A stretch of 49,175 nt of DNA, from the NCBI GenBank assembly GCA_937935075.1, contig CALGYB010000105.1:1-49175 (forward strand). The letters are read 5' to 3'. Below, piece after piece: positions 17,701 to 25,849 of the stretch. This DNA is from an uncultured Roseiflexus sp. GTDB lineage: Bacteria; Chloroflexota; Chloroflexia; Chloroflexales; Roseiflexaceae. Each line of letters begins with the position of its first letter. Position 1 is the stretch's first letter. Under the pieces are notes generated by a model, which ran no database searches, was not told the DNA's origin, and was given only the letters and a program-made list of their open reading frames with translations. Both the position numbers and the translations under genes were made by a program.

Positions 17701-18036
17701 CTCGCCGAGGCGCTGTACGATCCCTGGACGCTCGAAGAACGCGAGCGTTTGCTGGCGCGTCATCTGGCATCAACAGCGACTCTTGCCAGATTACTGGTTG
17801 ATCGCGGCGAATTTGATGAAGCCATTGATCTGTGCGAGCACATCATTCGCCGCGACCGCGGTTACGAAGAAGCCTACCAGACCCTCATGCGCGCCTATGC
17901 CCGCGCAGGGAGCCGTTCTCAGGCGTTGCGCGCCTATGCGCGCTGCGTTCAGGCATTGCAGGATGAACTTGGGATCGAACCGCTCCCGGAGACGACCGAC
18001 CTCTGGGAGCGCATCAAGCGGAACGAGACCGTGTAG
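14752..18036 (+). CDS. STAND ATPase regulator with SARP/BTAD C-terminus
   Basis: A 1094-residue transcription regulator of the MalT/AfsR-like STAND class. It has a P-loop LAPAGSGKT (57-64) and a Walker B in ETLLILDDLHCADR (about 137-150). A MalT-like winged-helix and arm region follows, then a long TPR-type helical array (about 390-800). The C-terminus is an OmpR-type DNA-binding domain (LGRFRIFRG at about 846, then REWQREKARQLLQLLL and REQICAWLWPD) followed by a bacterial transcriptional activator domain (about 945-1094) with TPR repeats ending in GIEPLPETTDLWERI. Such proteins bind ATP and an inducer before activating promoters. It is divergent from the phasin gene, so PHA genes are possible targets. 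The 3' end overlaps panE by 23 bp, convergently. Confidence 0.85.
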   Translation: MLVSRVTGEFGAAVSLVSTVLLPRLEPPPQPARTIERPRIDGLLAAVADYPVTLVLAPAGSGKTVALTNFARHGGWPAAWCRLDSADTPLSLALHLMSAFRPMTGWDQVSLAAAHPVDLLDQLINALTALGDETLLILDDLHCADRRPELRVLIEHLIDRLPPRLHLVLVSREMPALASLPTIAARGELYRLSRAQLAFTDAEARDFFAAYGLPPHPIDADLNALARGWPLALRFFAAARIDSATPPDQPPTPERLHDIIAPHLDAYLAREVLGDLPFAVRTWVLGTALMRWIDEAACAAVAELANLHITVESLERWELFIETLPDGRRVYQPLQAASFARLAERDLPDWRAIHAQLGRYYAAHGDDHGAAHHFLAAERWDDAAAALSRMAFSGMSGSQAAALLDWIDQIPPAHRSRAVLLEARAVAERRLGRYTQAVELYRKAEELYRAQGDTEGQVRALRGQAEVYIDTVQPAPAAVLLKRAMKLLPRHRHAERATILSLQAENWINRGRADVSILIIAAAHREAYGKTAHTDAVGGYRRSAILSPRLLLRSGRLIEARRLLEEELGLEAGRARSECSLHRDPLLLLALIECMLGNGVRALALAQRGLLEAQRGDSPLTEAIAHMRLGHACLVTASSDEMARYHYSAALEIIEAVGIPRARAEVMLGLTLLEGHAGNLAAAEAYARDGLDRALDAGDEWTAALIWLAFGSVAAAAGDPRALEWLGEAYQRFVRGDDQYGQTVALLWEAHVHLQSGNEAEADRKIERLLELVGTHGFDGVLTTRTLFGPYDLAILVPLLLRGRSLRGATQRQATTAHRLLRQGFPSIAADDAVDIYHPGYTLRVYMLGRFRIFRGAHEIQAREWQREKARQLLQLLLTYRGMWLQREQICAWLWPDSEPAAAERQFKVTLNALNNVLEPRRPPRVAPFFIRRQGLAYSFAPSYGCWIDVDEFELRTAGAPGRDAEVEIRSRRTAFQLYRGDYLAEALYDPWTLEERERLLARHLASTATLARLLVDRGEFDEAIDLCEHIIRRDRGYEEAYQTLMRAYARAGSRSQALRAYARCVQALQDELGIEPLPETTDLWERIKRNETV

Positions 18037-19012
18037 TGCGCGTTACCGTATGTTCCAGCAGTTTGACGGCGGCATAGATCGCATCAATATGCGGCGTTGG
18101 CACGTTCGTCAGCCTGCCGAGTTCAGCCACTGCCCCCACCAGCGCATCCACTTCGGTTGCCCTGCCGGCCTCGATGTCCTGGAGCATCGAAGTCTTGTGC
18201 GCGCCAACCTGTTCGGCGCCGGCGATGCGCTGATCGATGGTGAGGCCGAACGTGATGCCCAATCGCTCGGCGACTGCCTGCCCTTCTTCCATCATAGCGA
18301 CGATCAGCGCACGCGCCTGCGGATGGCGGCAGATGTCGATCAGCGTGGCGCGTGTCAGCGCGCTGACCGGGTTGAACGCCAGGTTGCCCCACAGTTTGAT
18401 CCAGATGTCGGTGCGAATACGCGGGCGCACCGGCGCTTTCAGCCCTGCGCGCGCCAGTGTCTGTGAGAGATGCTGCACGCGCTCGCTGCGCGATCCATCG
18501 AGTTCGCCAAGCGTAAACCGGTCGCCTTCGATATGGCGGACGATCCCCGGCGCCTCCAGTTCGGTCGCCGGGTAGACGACACACCCGATAATGCGTTCGG
18601 TCTCGATGTTCGCAGCGATGACACCGTCGGGATCGACCGACTCGATGCGCCGTCCCTCGAACGGTCCGCCATGCCGCTGGAAGTACCACCAGGGAATGCC
18701 GTTCTGTGCCGGAACGACGATCGTTTCGTCGTGAAACAAGGGGCGGATCAGAGGCGCAACTCCCGGCAACTGATGCGCTTTGACGGCGACAATTACCACG
18801 TCGTGTGCGCCCGCGACTGATGGGTCGTCGGTTGCCAATGCAGGATGGACGGTCAACGTCGTCCCGTCGGACTCGATGAGCGTCACGCCGCGTTCGCGGA
18901 TGGCAGCCAGATTTGCGCTACGGGCGATCAGCGTGACCTGCTCACCCGCGTGCGCCAGCCGCGCCCCCAGATAGCCGCCGATCGAACCTGCGCCAACGAT
19001 ACAGATCTTCAC
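18014..19012 (-). CDS. panE: 2-dehydropantoate 2-reductase family (PanE/ApbA)
   Basis: A 332-residue NADPH-dependent oxidoreductase. The Rossmann motif GAGSIGGYLGARLA is at 7-20. VAVKAHQ (about 95-101), PAQNGIPWWYFQ and the C-terminal helical domain with IKLWGNLAFNPVSALT and SMLQDIEAGRATEVDAL (about 255-290) are all family hallmarks. The Lys in IWIKLWGN and the Glu/Asp in EVD are the usual catalytic residues. In the pantothenate pathway it makes pantoate. The ATG overlaps the stop of the CoA-ligase gene by 4 bp, so the two are one operon. That pairing is unusual for a pure vitamin gene, so it may act on another 2-oxo acid. Confidence 0.82.
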   Translation of the reverse strand: MKICIVGAGSIGGYLGARLAHAGEQVTLIARSANLAAIRERGVTLIESDGTTLTVHPALATDDPSVAGAHDVVIVAVKAHQLPGVAPLIRPLFHDETIVVPAQNGIPWWYFQRHGGPFEGRRIESVDPDGVIAANIETERIIGCVVYPATELEAPGIVRHIEGDRFTLGELDGSRSERVQHLSQTLARAGLKAPVRPRIRTDIWIKLWGNLAFNPVSALTRATLIDICRHPQARALIVAMMEEGQAVAERLGITFGLTIDQRIAGAEQVGAHKTSMLQDIEAGRATEVDALVGAVAELGRLTNVPTPHIDAIYAAVKLLEHTVTRTTRSRSA

Positions 19013-20529
19013 TGCGCCCTCCCCGATGAGTCGTCGGTCAGTCCCAGCAGTTTCGCCATTGCGATCCGTTGCAATTTCCCGGTTGCGCCGCGTGGAATCT
19101 CCGGCAGGATGTGAATGACGCGCGGCACCTTGAAATCCGCCAAAAACGCGGCGCAGTGCTCGCGCAGTTCCCGCTCGGTCGCTTCGGTGCGCAGCACGAC
19201 GGCGGCATGCACTTCTTCACCGAGCGTCCGATGCGGCGCAGCGAACGCGACAGCCTCCGCCACTGCCGGATGCCGGAGCAGAACATCGTCGATTTCGAGC
19301 GGTGAGATCTTCTCGCCGCCACGGTTGATCAATTCCTTCAGGCGGCCCGTCAGCCACAGATACCCCTGGGCATCGATCCGCCCCTGATCGCCGGTGCGAA
19401 ACCAGCCGTTGGCGAACGCGGTCGCAGTCGCTTCCGGGTTGTTCTCGTAGCCATCGAACACACTCGGTCCCCGCACCGCCACCTCGCCGCGTTCGCCGCG
19501 CGGCAGTTCGGCGCCGTGTTCATCGAGAATCGTCACCTCAACGCCGAAGCCATACCCGACAGACCCGGCGTAGTGCGGCAGCGGCGGCAGCGGATTGGTC
19601 GTCATTTGGTGGCTTGCTTCGGTCATCCCGTAGGACTCGATCACCGGCGCCTGAAACGTCGCTTCGAGCTGTTCCAGGACGACCGGCGGCAGCGGTGCGC
19701 TGCTGGAACGAATGAAGCGCAGCGGCGCGGCGCGAATCGCGGCCATCTGGCGTTCGGCGCGCGCCAGCAGCATCTGGTGCATCGTCGGCACTGCCGAAAA
19801 CCATGTTGGGCGAAACGCAGTCAGCCAGCCCCAGAAGCGCAGAGCGTCGAAGCCGGTGGGAATGACGACCGACCCGCCGGAGGCGAGCGGCGCGAGCAGG
19901 GTGGCGACAATGCCGTGGATGTGGAAGAGCGGCATCACACACAGCGCCCGATCAGCGGGCGTCAACCGGTACGCGCCGACGATATTGCGCGCCGAGGCGA
20001 CCAGATTGCGCTGGCGCAGCGGCACGCGCTTAGGGCGGCTGGTGGTGCCGCTGGTGTGCAGAATCAGCGCCACATCATCGGGCTGTGGCGGCGTCAACGT
20101 CTGCGCCGGGCGCGCGCCGCGTTCGAGCGCCAGGTCGAGCGTGCCATCGGCACGGAGCGCCGCCGTCACAACGGTCATGCCGGGCGCTGCGGCGGCGCGC
20201 GCCGCTTCCATCCCGACAGGCGGCACGATCAGCGTCGTTGCGCGGGTATCCTCGAAGTAGAACGCAAACTCGTCCTGGCGATACTTCGGGTTGAGCGGCG
20301 CGGCGGTTGCGCATGTCGCCGCTGCAAGGAAACTCAGCGCCATTGCAGGACCATTGCCGAGCGCGATCGCCACTCGCTCGCCGCGCGCCACGCCAAAGGC
20401 AGCAAGGCGCTCTGCCAGTTCCAGCACATGCTCGCGCAACCGGGCGAATGGCAACGGAGGCGTGTCCGGCGCCAGCAATGCGAGAGCATCGGGTTCGCCG
20501 CGCGTCAGAATATCCAGGAGAGTAAGCAC
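19009..20529 (-). CDS. AMP-forming acyl-CoA synthetase, oxalyl-CoA ligase-like
   Basis: A 506-residue ANL-superfamily ligase that activates an acid with ATP and joins it to CoA. The P-loop-like LHTSGTTSRPKRVPL is at about 155-170, MPLFHIHGI follows, and the A5 motif YGMTEASHQM and A8 hinge GRLKELINRGGEKISPLEID are present. A C-terminal Lys in ATGKLQR completes the set. TSRPKRVPL, the MPLFHIHG segment, LASGGSVVIP and TEASHQMTTNPLPP are very close to my memory of plant and fungal oxalate-CoA ligases (AAE3/PCS60), so oxalate is a reasonable substrate guess. A medium-chain acid is the alternative. It overlaps panE by 4 bp. The upstream gap 20530-20850 has only a hairpin repeat. Confidence 0.8.
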   Translation of the reverse strand: MLTLLDILTRGEPDALALLAPDTPPLPFARLREHVLELAERLAAFGVARGERVAIALGNGPAMALSFLAAATCATAAPLNPKYRQDEFAFYFEDTRATTLIVPPVGMEAARAAAAPGMTVVTAALRADGTLDLALERGARPAQTLTPPQPDDVALILHTSGTTSRPKRVPLRQRNLVASARNIVGAYRLTPADRALCVMPLFHIHGIVATLLAPLASGGSVVIPTGFDALRFWGWLTAFRPTWFSAVPTMHQMLLARAERQMAAIRAAPLRFIRSSSAPLPPVVLEQLEATFQAPVIESYGMTEASHQMTTNPLPPLPHYAGSVGYGFGVEVTILDEHGAELPRGERGEVAVRGPSVFDGYENNPEATATAFANGWFRTGDQGRIDAQGYLWLTGRLKELINRGGEKISPLEIDDVLLRHPAVAEAVAFAAPHRTLGEEVHAAVVLRTEATERELREHCAAFLADFKVPRVIHILPEIPRGATGKLQRIAMAKLLGLTDDSSGRAQ

Positions 20530-20786
20530 CAGTATTCCTTACAGTATACAGAGTCGTGATTCCTGCCCCTATTATACCGCGCATCTCCGGTTTGCCTTAT
20601 TTCTCCCTTACTGAACGGCGCCGGGCAAAAAAGATGCGCTTCCGCTCAGGGAGCGCAGCGCTTCGACCTGTATGTGCGCCAAGCGTGCAGGTGCGCTACC
20701 ATAGATCAACAATCGCATTCTCTCTGTATACATCCGGCATGCGCCGCGTGGGTATCATTGGCTGATCGCGTGCCTGAAAAAGTCAA

Positions 20787-20821
20787 TTGGGTGGGCAAAG
20801 GCGCCGCCTTCTCCCACCCAA
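20787..20821 (-). terminator. Hairpin repeat, likely terminator of the sigma gene
   Basis: TTGGGTGGG (20787-20795) and CCCACCCAA (20813-20821) are exact complements. On the minus strand the stem is followed by TTGACTTTTT. It lies 30 bp after the sigma-factor stop. The surrounding 20768-20821 is homologous, in reverse, to the hairpin at 10619-10699. Confidence 0.5.
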
Positions 20822-20850
20822 CCAAGTACCTGACAACACTCAAACTGTCC

Positions 20851-21498
20851 TTACGACGCATCCCCCGGCTGCAACCCGCGTGCCATCAGCAGCGTCCCGA
20901 GTTTCTGCAACCCAAGACGCACGCGCGTCTTGATCGTACCAAGCGGCCGATTGAGTTTCGTGGCAATCTCCTGGTGCGACAGACCGCCAAAATACGCCAG
21001 TTCAACCGCCTGTCGCTGCGCTTCGGGCAAGTGACCAAGGGCATCACGAATGACGCGCTGCTGCTCGAAGGCCCAGGCGGCTTCTGGCACATCGGTCTGT
21101 TCATCGGCAAGTTGCTGAATAACCGGGTGATCGACATCCTCATAGATTTGGGTCGGGCGAGCGCGCATGCGGCGCAACTCATCGATGCACAGGTTGTGCG
21201 CAATTCCGAACAACCACTGCGCTACACGCCCGCGCTCGACATCGAAGCTTGTGCTGCGTCGCCAGACGCGCCAGAAGACTTCCTGGACAACCTCTTCCGC
21301 CAGTTCACGATTTTTCAGCATCCGCAGCGCCATGCGATAGATCACAGACGAATAGCGATCATAAAGCACTTCGAGCGCATTGCTGTCACCTTCGGCAATT
21401 GCTGCAATCAGCACGTGATCGTCTGGCGTATCGGTGCGCGATGATAACGGCGCTGTGGTCGTCGGGCGGATGTGTTCACTGGTGTGTTGGTTGTCCAT
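20851..21498 (-). CDS. ECF-type RNA polymerase sigma factor
   Basis: A group 4 (ECF) sigma factor of about 215 residues. The start MDNQHTSEH at 21498 is chosen because the longer frame (to 21585) would include the promoter itself. Region 2 is NALEVLYDRYSSVIYRMALRM and EEVVQEVFWRVWRRS, in which the usual region 2.2 'DxxQ' has become VQEVF. Region 4 is LPEAQRQAVELAYFGGLSHQEIA with the recognition helix GTIKTRVRLGLQKL. No anti-sigma gene is adjacent on either side, so control may be at the transcription level or by an unlinked factor. It is followed by a hairpin. Confidence 0.9.
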   Translation of the reverse strand: MDNQHTSEHIRPTTTAPLSSRTDTPDDHVLIAAIAEGDSNALEVLYDRYSSVIYRMALRMLKNRELAEEVVQEVFWRVWRRSTSFDVERGRVAQWLFGIAHNLCIDELRRMRARPTQIYEDVDHPVIQQLADEQTDVPEAAWAFEQQRVIRDALGHLPEAQRQAVELAYFGGLSHQEIATKLNRPLGTIKTRVRLGLQKLGTLLMARGLQPGDAS

Positions 21499-21556
21499 GG
21501 AAGACCCTCTTTCTCTTCCCCTGCTATGGCGAACATCTTTGCACTTGTTTGCACAG

Positions 21557-21585
21557 ATTATACCCCCCATGCACTGTATTGTCAA
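21557..21585 (-). promoter_or_regulatory. Consensus sigma-70 promoter of the ECF sigma gene
   Basis: Read on the minus strand: TTGACA (21580-21585), exactly 17 bp, then TATAAT (21557-21562). Both hexamers are perfect and the spacing optimal. Transcription would begin near 21550, about 50 nt upstream of the chosen ATG at 21498. Confidence 0.85.
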
Positions 21586-21889
21586 TGTTTTGAAAAGGCT
21601 TTGAACAGGTTTCTCATCGTTCTTTCATCCCAGGACTGAAAGGCGTTTTTGGTCATCAGGAAGCAAATGAAACGAGATAGCCAAAGGATTAGTTAATAAG
21701 AGGTTGCACAGGTTTATCATTGTCTTGCACAGGATTGGGTGTGCGGCGTGGCGGCGCGCGGTCGATAGATCCCTCCCTTCTCACCTTGTGGGAGAGAGGG
21801 GTGAGAAAGGTGTTGCCACGCGCAAAGCGCAGGTTTGATCGGCTCGCTCTCATGAAGAAGAGAGGACGCCTCCTTCGGATAAATCTGGT

Positions 21890-22023
21890 ACAATTTGAGT
21901 CCACTGCAAAAAGGCTTAACCACAAGGGACACAAAGCACACGAAGGTGAATAAAAATGAAAAGCATTTCCTTTGTGTCCCCTTGTGACCTTCGTGGTTGC
22001 TTTTTGTAGTGAAGTCACAATTT
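21890..22023 (-). mobile_element. CACGAAGG foldback element with 7-bp target duplication
   Basis: The 120-bp element 21897-22016 starts GAGTCCACTGCAAAAAGG and ends GTAGTGAAGTC, with inner arms CCTTTGTG / CACGAAGG-type complements around an A/T-rich centre. It is flanked by exact direct repeats ACAATTT (21890-21896 and 22017-22023), a clean 7-bp target-site duplication. It is the only full element of this family here with a perfect duplication. The rest of the gap 21586-22179 has no gene, only a short GAAGGC/GCCTTC hairpin near 22062-22077. Confidence 0.8.
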
Positions 22024-22179
22024 TCAATACGTGTCTGTCTGGAAAATCTCGTTGGGCAAGCGAAGGCGTTGCCTTCGTCCATCTAGCGGTCGCTGGGTGG
22101 GCCGAAGCGCCGCACGTCACGCGGCGATTTTTTGGATAGCCTCTCAATGCCACTTGTGTATAAAAGAATCGAGGCAGCG

Positions 22180-25086
22180 ATGAACGTATTCCATGGCTTT
22201 GAACTGGTTCGCGAGCAGCAGATCCCTGAACTGAACTCACTGGCGCGCCTGTATCGCCACGTGGCAACCGGCGCTGAGCTGCTCTCGCTGATCAACGATG
22301 ATGAAAATAAGGTCTTTGGCATTGCCTTCCGCACGCCGCCGCCCGACTCGACCGGTGTGGCGCATATTCTTGAGCACAGCGTGCTCTGCGGGTCCGAAAA
22401 ATATCCTCTGAAAAAACCGTTCGTTGAGTTGCTCAAAGGGTCGCTCAAAACATTTCTCAATGCGATGACCTATTCGGATAAAACGGTCTATCCGGTTGCG
22501 TCCACAAATACAAAGGATTTCTACAATCTGGTCGATGTGTACCTCGATGCCGTCTTCCACCCGCGCATTACACCGGAGGTGTTGCAGCAGGAAGGGTGGC
22601 GCTACGAGGTCAACGAGGATGACTCGCTCGGCTATCGTGGCGTGGTGTTCAACGAAATGAAGGGCGCCAATGCGTCACCCGACCGCGTGCTCTACCTGGC
22701 AGTGCAGCGTTCGCTCTTCCCCGGTCATGTGTACAGTGTCGACTCCGGCGGCGATCCGGCGGAGATTCCGAATCTGACCTACGAGCAATTCAAGGCGTTC
22801 CACGAGCGTTACTACCACCCCTCGAATGCGCTGATTTTCTTCTACGGCGATGACGATCCGGAGGAGCGCCTGCGCCTGCTTGATCGTGTCTTGTCCCCAT
22901 TCGAGCGTATCTCTGTCGACTCGACGATCCCGTTGCAACCGCCGCTCAGCGAACCGCAACACGTTGAGGTTCCCTATCCCGCCGGTCCGAACAGCGCTGG
23001 CAAGCATATGGTGACGGTCAACTGGCTGCTCCCTGAACCGCCCGGCATCGAAGAGGCGCTGGCGCTCGACATCCTGGAGCACGCGCTGGTTGGCACGCCA
23101 GCCTCGCCACTGCGCAAGGCGCTGATCGACTCCGGTCTGGGTGAAAACCTCACCGGCTCCGGGTTCGCTCGCCTGCGGCAGACCTACTTTACCGTCGGCT
23201 TGAAAGGGGTCAAAGGCGAGCATGTCAGCGCAGCCGAGGATTTGATTATCGGGACGCTGGGACGCCTGGCGCGCGATGGAATCGATCCGCAAACGATCAA
23301 GGCGGCGGTCAATACCGTCGAGTTTCAGTTGCGCGAGAACAATACCGGTTCCTATCCGCGCGGTCTGGCAGTGCTGATCCGGGCGCTCGACACCTGGCTC
23401 TACGGCGATGATCCGCTGGCGCCGCTCATGTTTGAGGCGCCGCTGCGCGCGATCAAGCAGCGGTTGAGCAATGGGGAACGCTTCTTCGAGCGCCTGATCG
23501 AGGAGAAGTTGCTGCACAATCCGCACCGCACAACGGTGGTGCTCGTTCCCGACCTGGAACTGACGAATCGCCAGAATGCCGCTGAACGCGACCGCCTGGC
23601 AGCGATCCGTGCAACGCTCGATGATGCACAGATCGAAGCGATCAACGCAACTGCCGCGCGTCTCAAGCAGATCCAGGAAACCCCCGACCCGCCGGAGGCG
23701 CTCGCGTCATTGCCTGGCCTGACGATTGCCGACCTCGACCGGACGATCAAGACCATCCCCGCCGAAGCGTTGGAGATTGGCGCAACGCGTGTGCTGCTCC
23801 ACGATCTGTTCACCAGCGGCATCGTGTATGTGGACATTGGTATGAACCTGCGCGCGTTGCCGCAGGAGTTTCTGCCGTATGTCACCATTTTTGGGCGCGC
23901 GCTCCTCGAAACCGGCACGCAGCGCGAGGATATCATTCAGCTCATCCAGCGCATCGGGCGTGATACCGGCGGCATCTTCCCGCAGTCGTTCACCTCGGCG
24001 ATGCGCGGACGCAGCATTGGCGCCGCCTGGCTGTTTCTGCGCGGCAAAGCGATCGTCGAAAAGAGTGATGCGCTGCTCGACATTCTGCACGATGTGGTGC
24101 TGTCGGCGCGGCTCGACAACCGTGAGCGCATCCGGCAGATTGTGCGCGAAGAGCGCGCCGCGCGCGAAGCCAGCCTGATCCCCGCCGGCCATGCCGTCGT
24201 CAGCACGCGCCTGCGTGCGCGTTTCAGCGAAGCCGACTGGGTCGCCGAGCAGATCGGCGGCGTCAGTTACCTGCTGTTCCTGCGCCGGATCGAGCAGGCC
24301 ATTGATGACGATTGGGAAACGGTGCGCGCGGTGCTCGAACAGATGCGCGTGCGGCTGGTCGATCGCAGCGCGCTGCTGGTCAATGTGACGGTGGATGCTG
24401 CCGGATGGGAGCGGTTCCGTCCCCATCTCGAAGCGTTCCTCGACCGCCTGCCGGTCGGGACGCCGGCGCCGGCGGCATGGAATCCGCACAAAGGCGCGCC
24501 ATCGGAAGGGTTGATCATTCCCGCGAATGTCAACTATGTCGCCAAAGGCGCCGATCTGTACCGCCTGGGGTATCGGCTGCACGGCTCGGCGCTGGTGGTG
24601 ACGCGCTATCTGATGACGACCTGGCTGTGGGAGCAGATCCGTGAGCAGGGAGGCGCATACGGCGGCTTCTGTTCGTTCGACCCGCGTTCGGGCATGTTCA
24701 GTTACACGTCGTACCGCGATCCCAATCTGTTGCGCACGATCGATGTGTACGACCGTTCCGCCGCATTTTTGCGCCAGCTCGACCTGAGTGAGAAAGAGTT
24801 GACGCGCGCTATTATCGGCGTGATTGCCGACCTTGACGCCTACCAGCTGCCGGATGCGCGCGGCTTCACGGCAATGGCGCGTTACCTGGTCGGCGACGAT
24901 GACGCCTACCGCCAGCAGATGCGCGATGAGGTGCTGGGCACAACGCCAGCCGACTTCCGCGCCTTCGCCGATGTGCTCGATACGCTGCGCGACAACGCGG
25001 CGCTCGTCGTGATGGGCGGCGAAGACGCCATCACTGCTGCGAACCAGGAACGCGCGCTGTTCGCCGAGATCACCCGCGTGCTGTAA
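22180..25086 (+). CDS. Presequence-protease-like M16C zinc metallopeptidase
   Basis: A 968-residue peptidase of the insulinase/PreP family (M16C), made of two fused halves that enclose a chamber and degrade short unfolded peptides. The inverted zinc motif H-x-x-E-H is at His62-Glu65-His66 ([12 protein letters not shown]). The typical following sequence [16 protein letters not shown] and the distal Glu region [18 protein letters not shown] are present. The C-terminal half has [19 protein letters not shown], the paired substrate-binding loop. The start at ATG 22180 (GAGG 5 nt before) gives the family's usual length; an upstream TTG at 22132 also exists. There is no signal peptide, so it acts in the cytoplasm. 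The 3' end overlaps the convergent ABC ATPase by 17 bp. Confidence 0.9.
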   Translation: MNVFHGFELVREQQIPELNSLARLYRHVATGAELLSLINDDENKVFGIAFRTPPPDSTGVAHILEHSVLCGSEKYPLKKPFVELLKGSLKTFLNAMTYSDKTVYPVASTNTKDFYNLVDVYLDAVFHPRITPEVLQQEGWRYEVNEDDSLGYRGVVFNEMKGANASPDRVLYLAVQRSLFPGHVYSVDSGGDPAEIPNLTYEQFKAFHERYYHPSNALIFFYGDDDPEERLRLLDRVLSPFERISVDSTIPLQPPLSEPQHVEVPYPAGPNSAGKHMVTVNWLLPEPPGIEEALALDILEHALVGTPASPLRKALIDSGLGENLTGSGFARLRQTYFTVGLKGVKGEHVSAAEDLIIGTLGRLARDGIDPQTIKAAVNTVEFQLRENNTGSYPRGLAVLIRALDTWLYGDDPLAPLMFEAPLRAIKQRLSNGERFFERLIEEKLLHNPHRTTVVLVPDLELTNRQNAAERDRLAAIRATLDDAQIEAINATAARLKQIQETPDPPEALASLPGLTIADLDRTIKTIPAEALEIGATRVLLHDLFTSGIVYVDIGMNLRALPQEFLPYVTIFGRALLETGTQREDIIQLIQRIGRDTGGIFPQSFTSAMRGRSIGAAWLFLRGKAIVEKSDALLDILHDVVLSARLDNRERIRQIVREERAAREASLIPAGHAVVSTRLRARFSEADWVAEQIGGVSYLLFLRRIEQAIDDDWETVRAVLEQMRVRLVDRSALLVNVTVDAAGWERFRPHLEAFLDRLPVGTPAPAAWNPHKGAPSEGLIIPANVNYVAKGADLYRLGYRLHGSALVVTRYLMTTWLWEQIREQGGAYGGFCSFDPRSGMFSYTSYRDPNLLRTIDVYDRSAAFLRQLDLSEKELTRAIIGVIADLDAYQLPDARGFTAMARYLVGDDDAYRQQMRDEVLGTTPADFRAFADVLDTLRDNAALVVMGGEDAITAANQERALFAEITRVL

Positions 25087-25765
25087 CGTCGGCGATCTGC
25101 CCGTCGCGCATGTGGATGATTCGCTCTGCGTGACGGGCGACGTCATGCTCGTGGGTCACCAGAATCACGGTCATGCCGCGTTCGCGGTTCAGGCGCTCGA
25201 AAATTGCCATGATCTCCTCGCCGGTTTTCGTGTCGAGCGCGCCGGTCGGCTCGTCCGCCAGAATGATGCGCGGATTGTTGACCAGCGCGCGCGCAATGGC
25301 GACACGTTGCTGTTGCCCGCCGGAAAGTTCATTCGGCTTGTGGTGCATGCGATCGCCCATGCCGACGGCTTCGAGCGCCGCGCGCGCGCGCGCTGTGCGA
25401 TCGCGCCCGTTGCCGTTGCTGTAGAGCAGCGGCAGTTCGACGTTGCGCAGCGCCGTGGTGCGCGGCAGCAGCATATATTGCTGAAACACGAACCCGATCT
25501 TCTGATTGCGGATCTCTGCCAGCGCGTCGTCGTCCAGACTGCCGACATCCACTCCGTCCAGCAGGTAGACGCCTGATGTCGGCTGGTCCAGGCAGCCGAG
25601 CATATTCATCAGGGTGCTCTTGCCGCTGCCCGACGGACCCATGATCGCCACCATCTCCCCCTCGTCGATAGTGAGCGAGACCCCGCGCAGCGCATGCACC
25701 TCGACATCTCCCATCCTGTAGATCTTAACAACATCGCGAACTTCGATGAGCGGTTTCATGGACAT
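25070..25765 (-). CDS. ABC transporter ATPase (MacB/LolD type)
   Basis: A 231-residue ATP-binding subunit. Walker [10 protein letters not shown] is at 43-51. The Q-loop is in [11 protein letters not shown], the signature is [15 protein letters not shown] and Walker B is [12 protein letters not shown]. The switch His is in [29 protein letters not shown] and the 'two-domain MacB/FtsE/LolD' style of sequence indicate export of a lipoprotein, peptide or antibiotic, with an FtsX-like permease. No permease gene is seen in the window; the divergent neighbour is the NYN nuclease. Its partner must lie elsewhere or be missing. Confidence 0.88.
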   Translation of the reverse strand: MSMKPLIEVRDVVKIYRMGDVEVHALRGVSLTIDEGEMVAIMGPSGSGKSTLMNMLGCLDQPTSGVYLLDGVDVGSLDDDALAEIRNQKIGFVFQQYMLLPRTTALRNVELPLLYSNGNGRDRTARARAALEAVGMGDRMHHKPNELSGGQQQRVAIARALVNNPRIILADEPTGALDTKTGEEIMAIFERLNRERGMTVILVTHEHDVARHAERIIHMRDGQIADVTARG

Positions 25766-25849
25766 GAATGCGCCTTTGTACGGTTATAAACCGGTAATGA
25801 ATCTCAGATACACTGACGGTGAACGCTGCGGAAGAGCAAAGGAGTTCCT

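Noticed and set aside
21499-21585. A 29-residue N-terminal extension of the ECF sigma factor.
   Set aside because: It includes the TTGACA-17-TATAAT promoter itself, so it would not be transcribed.
23707-25146. A 479-residue minus-strand frame.
   Set aside because: It lies opposite the PreP-like protease and has no domain or ribosome site.
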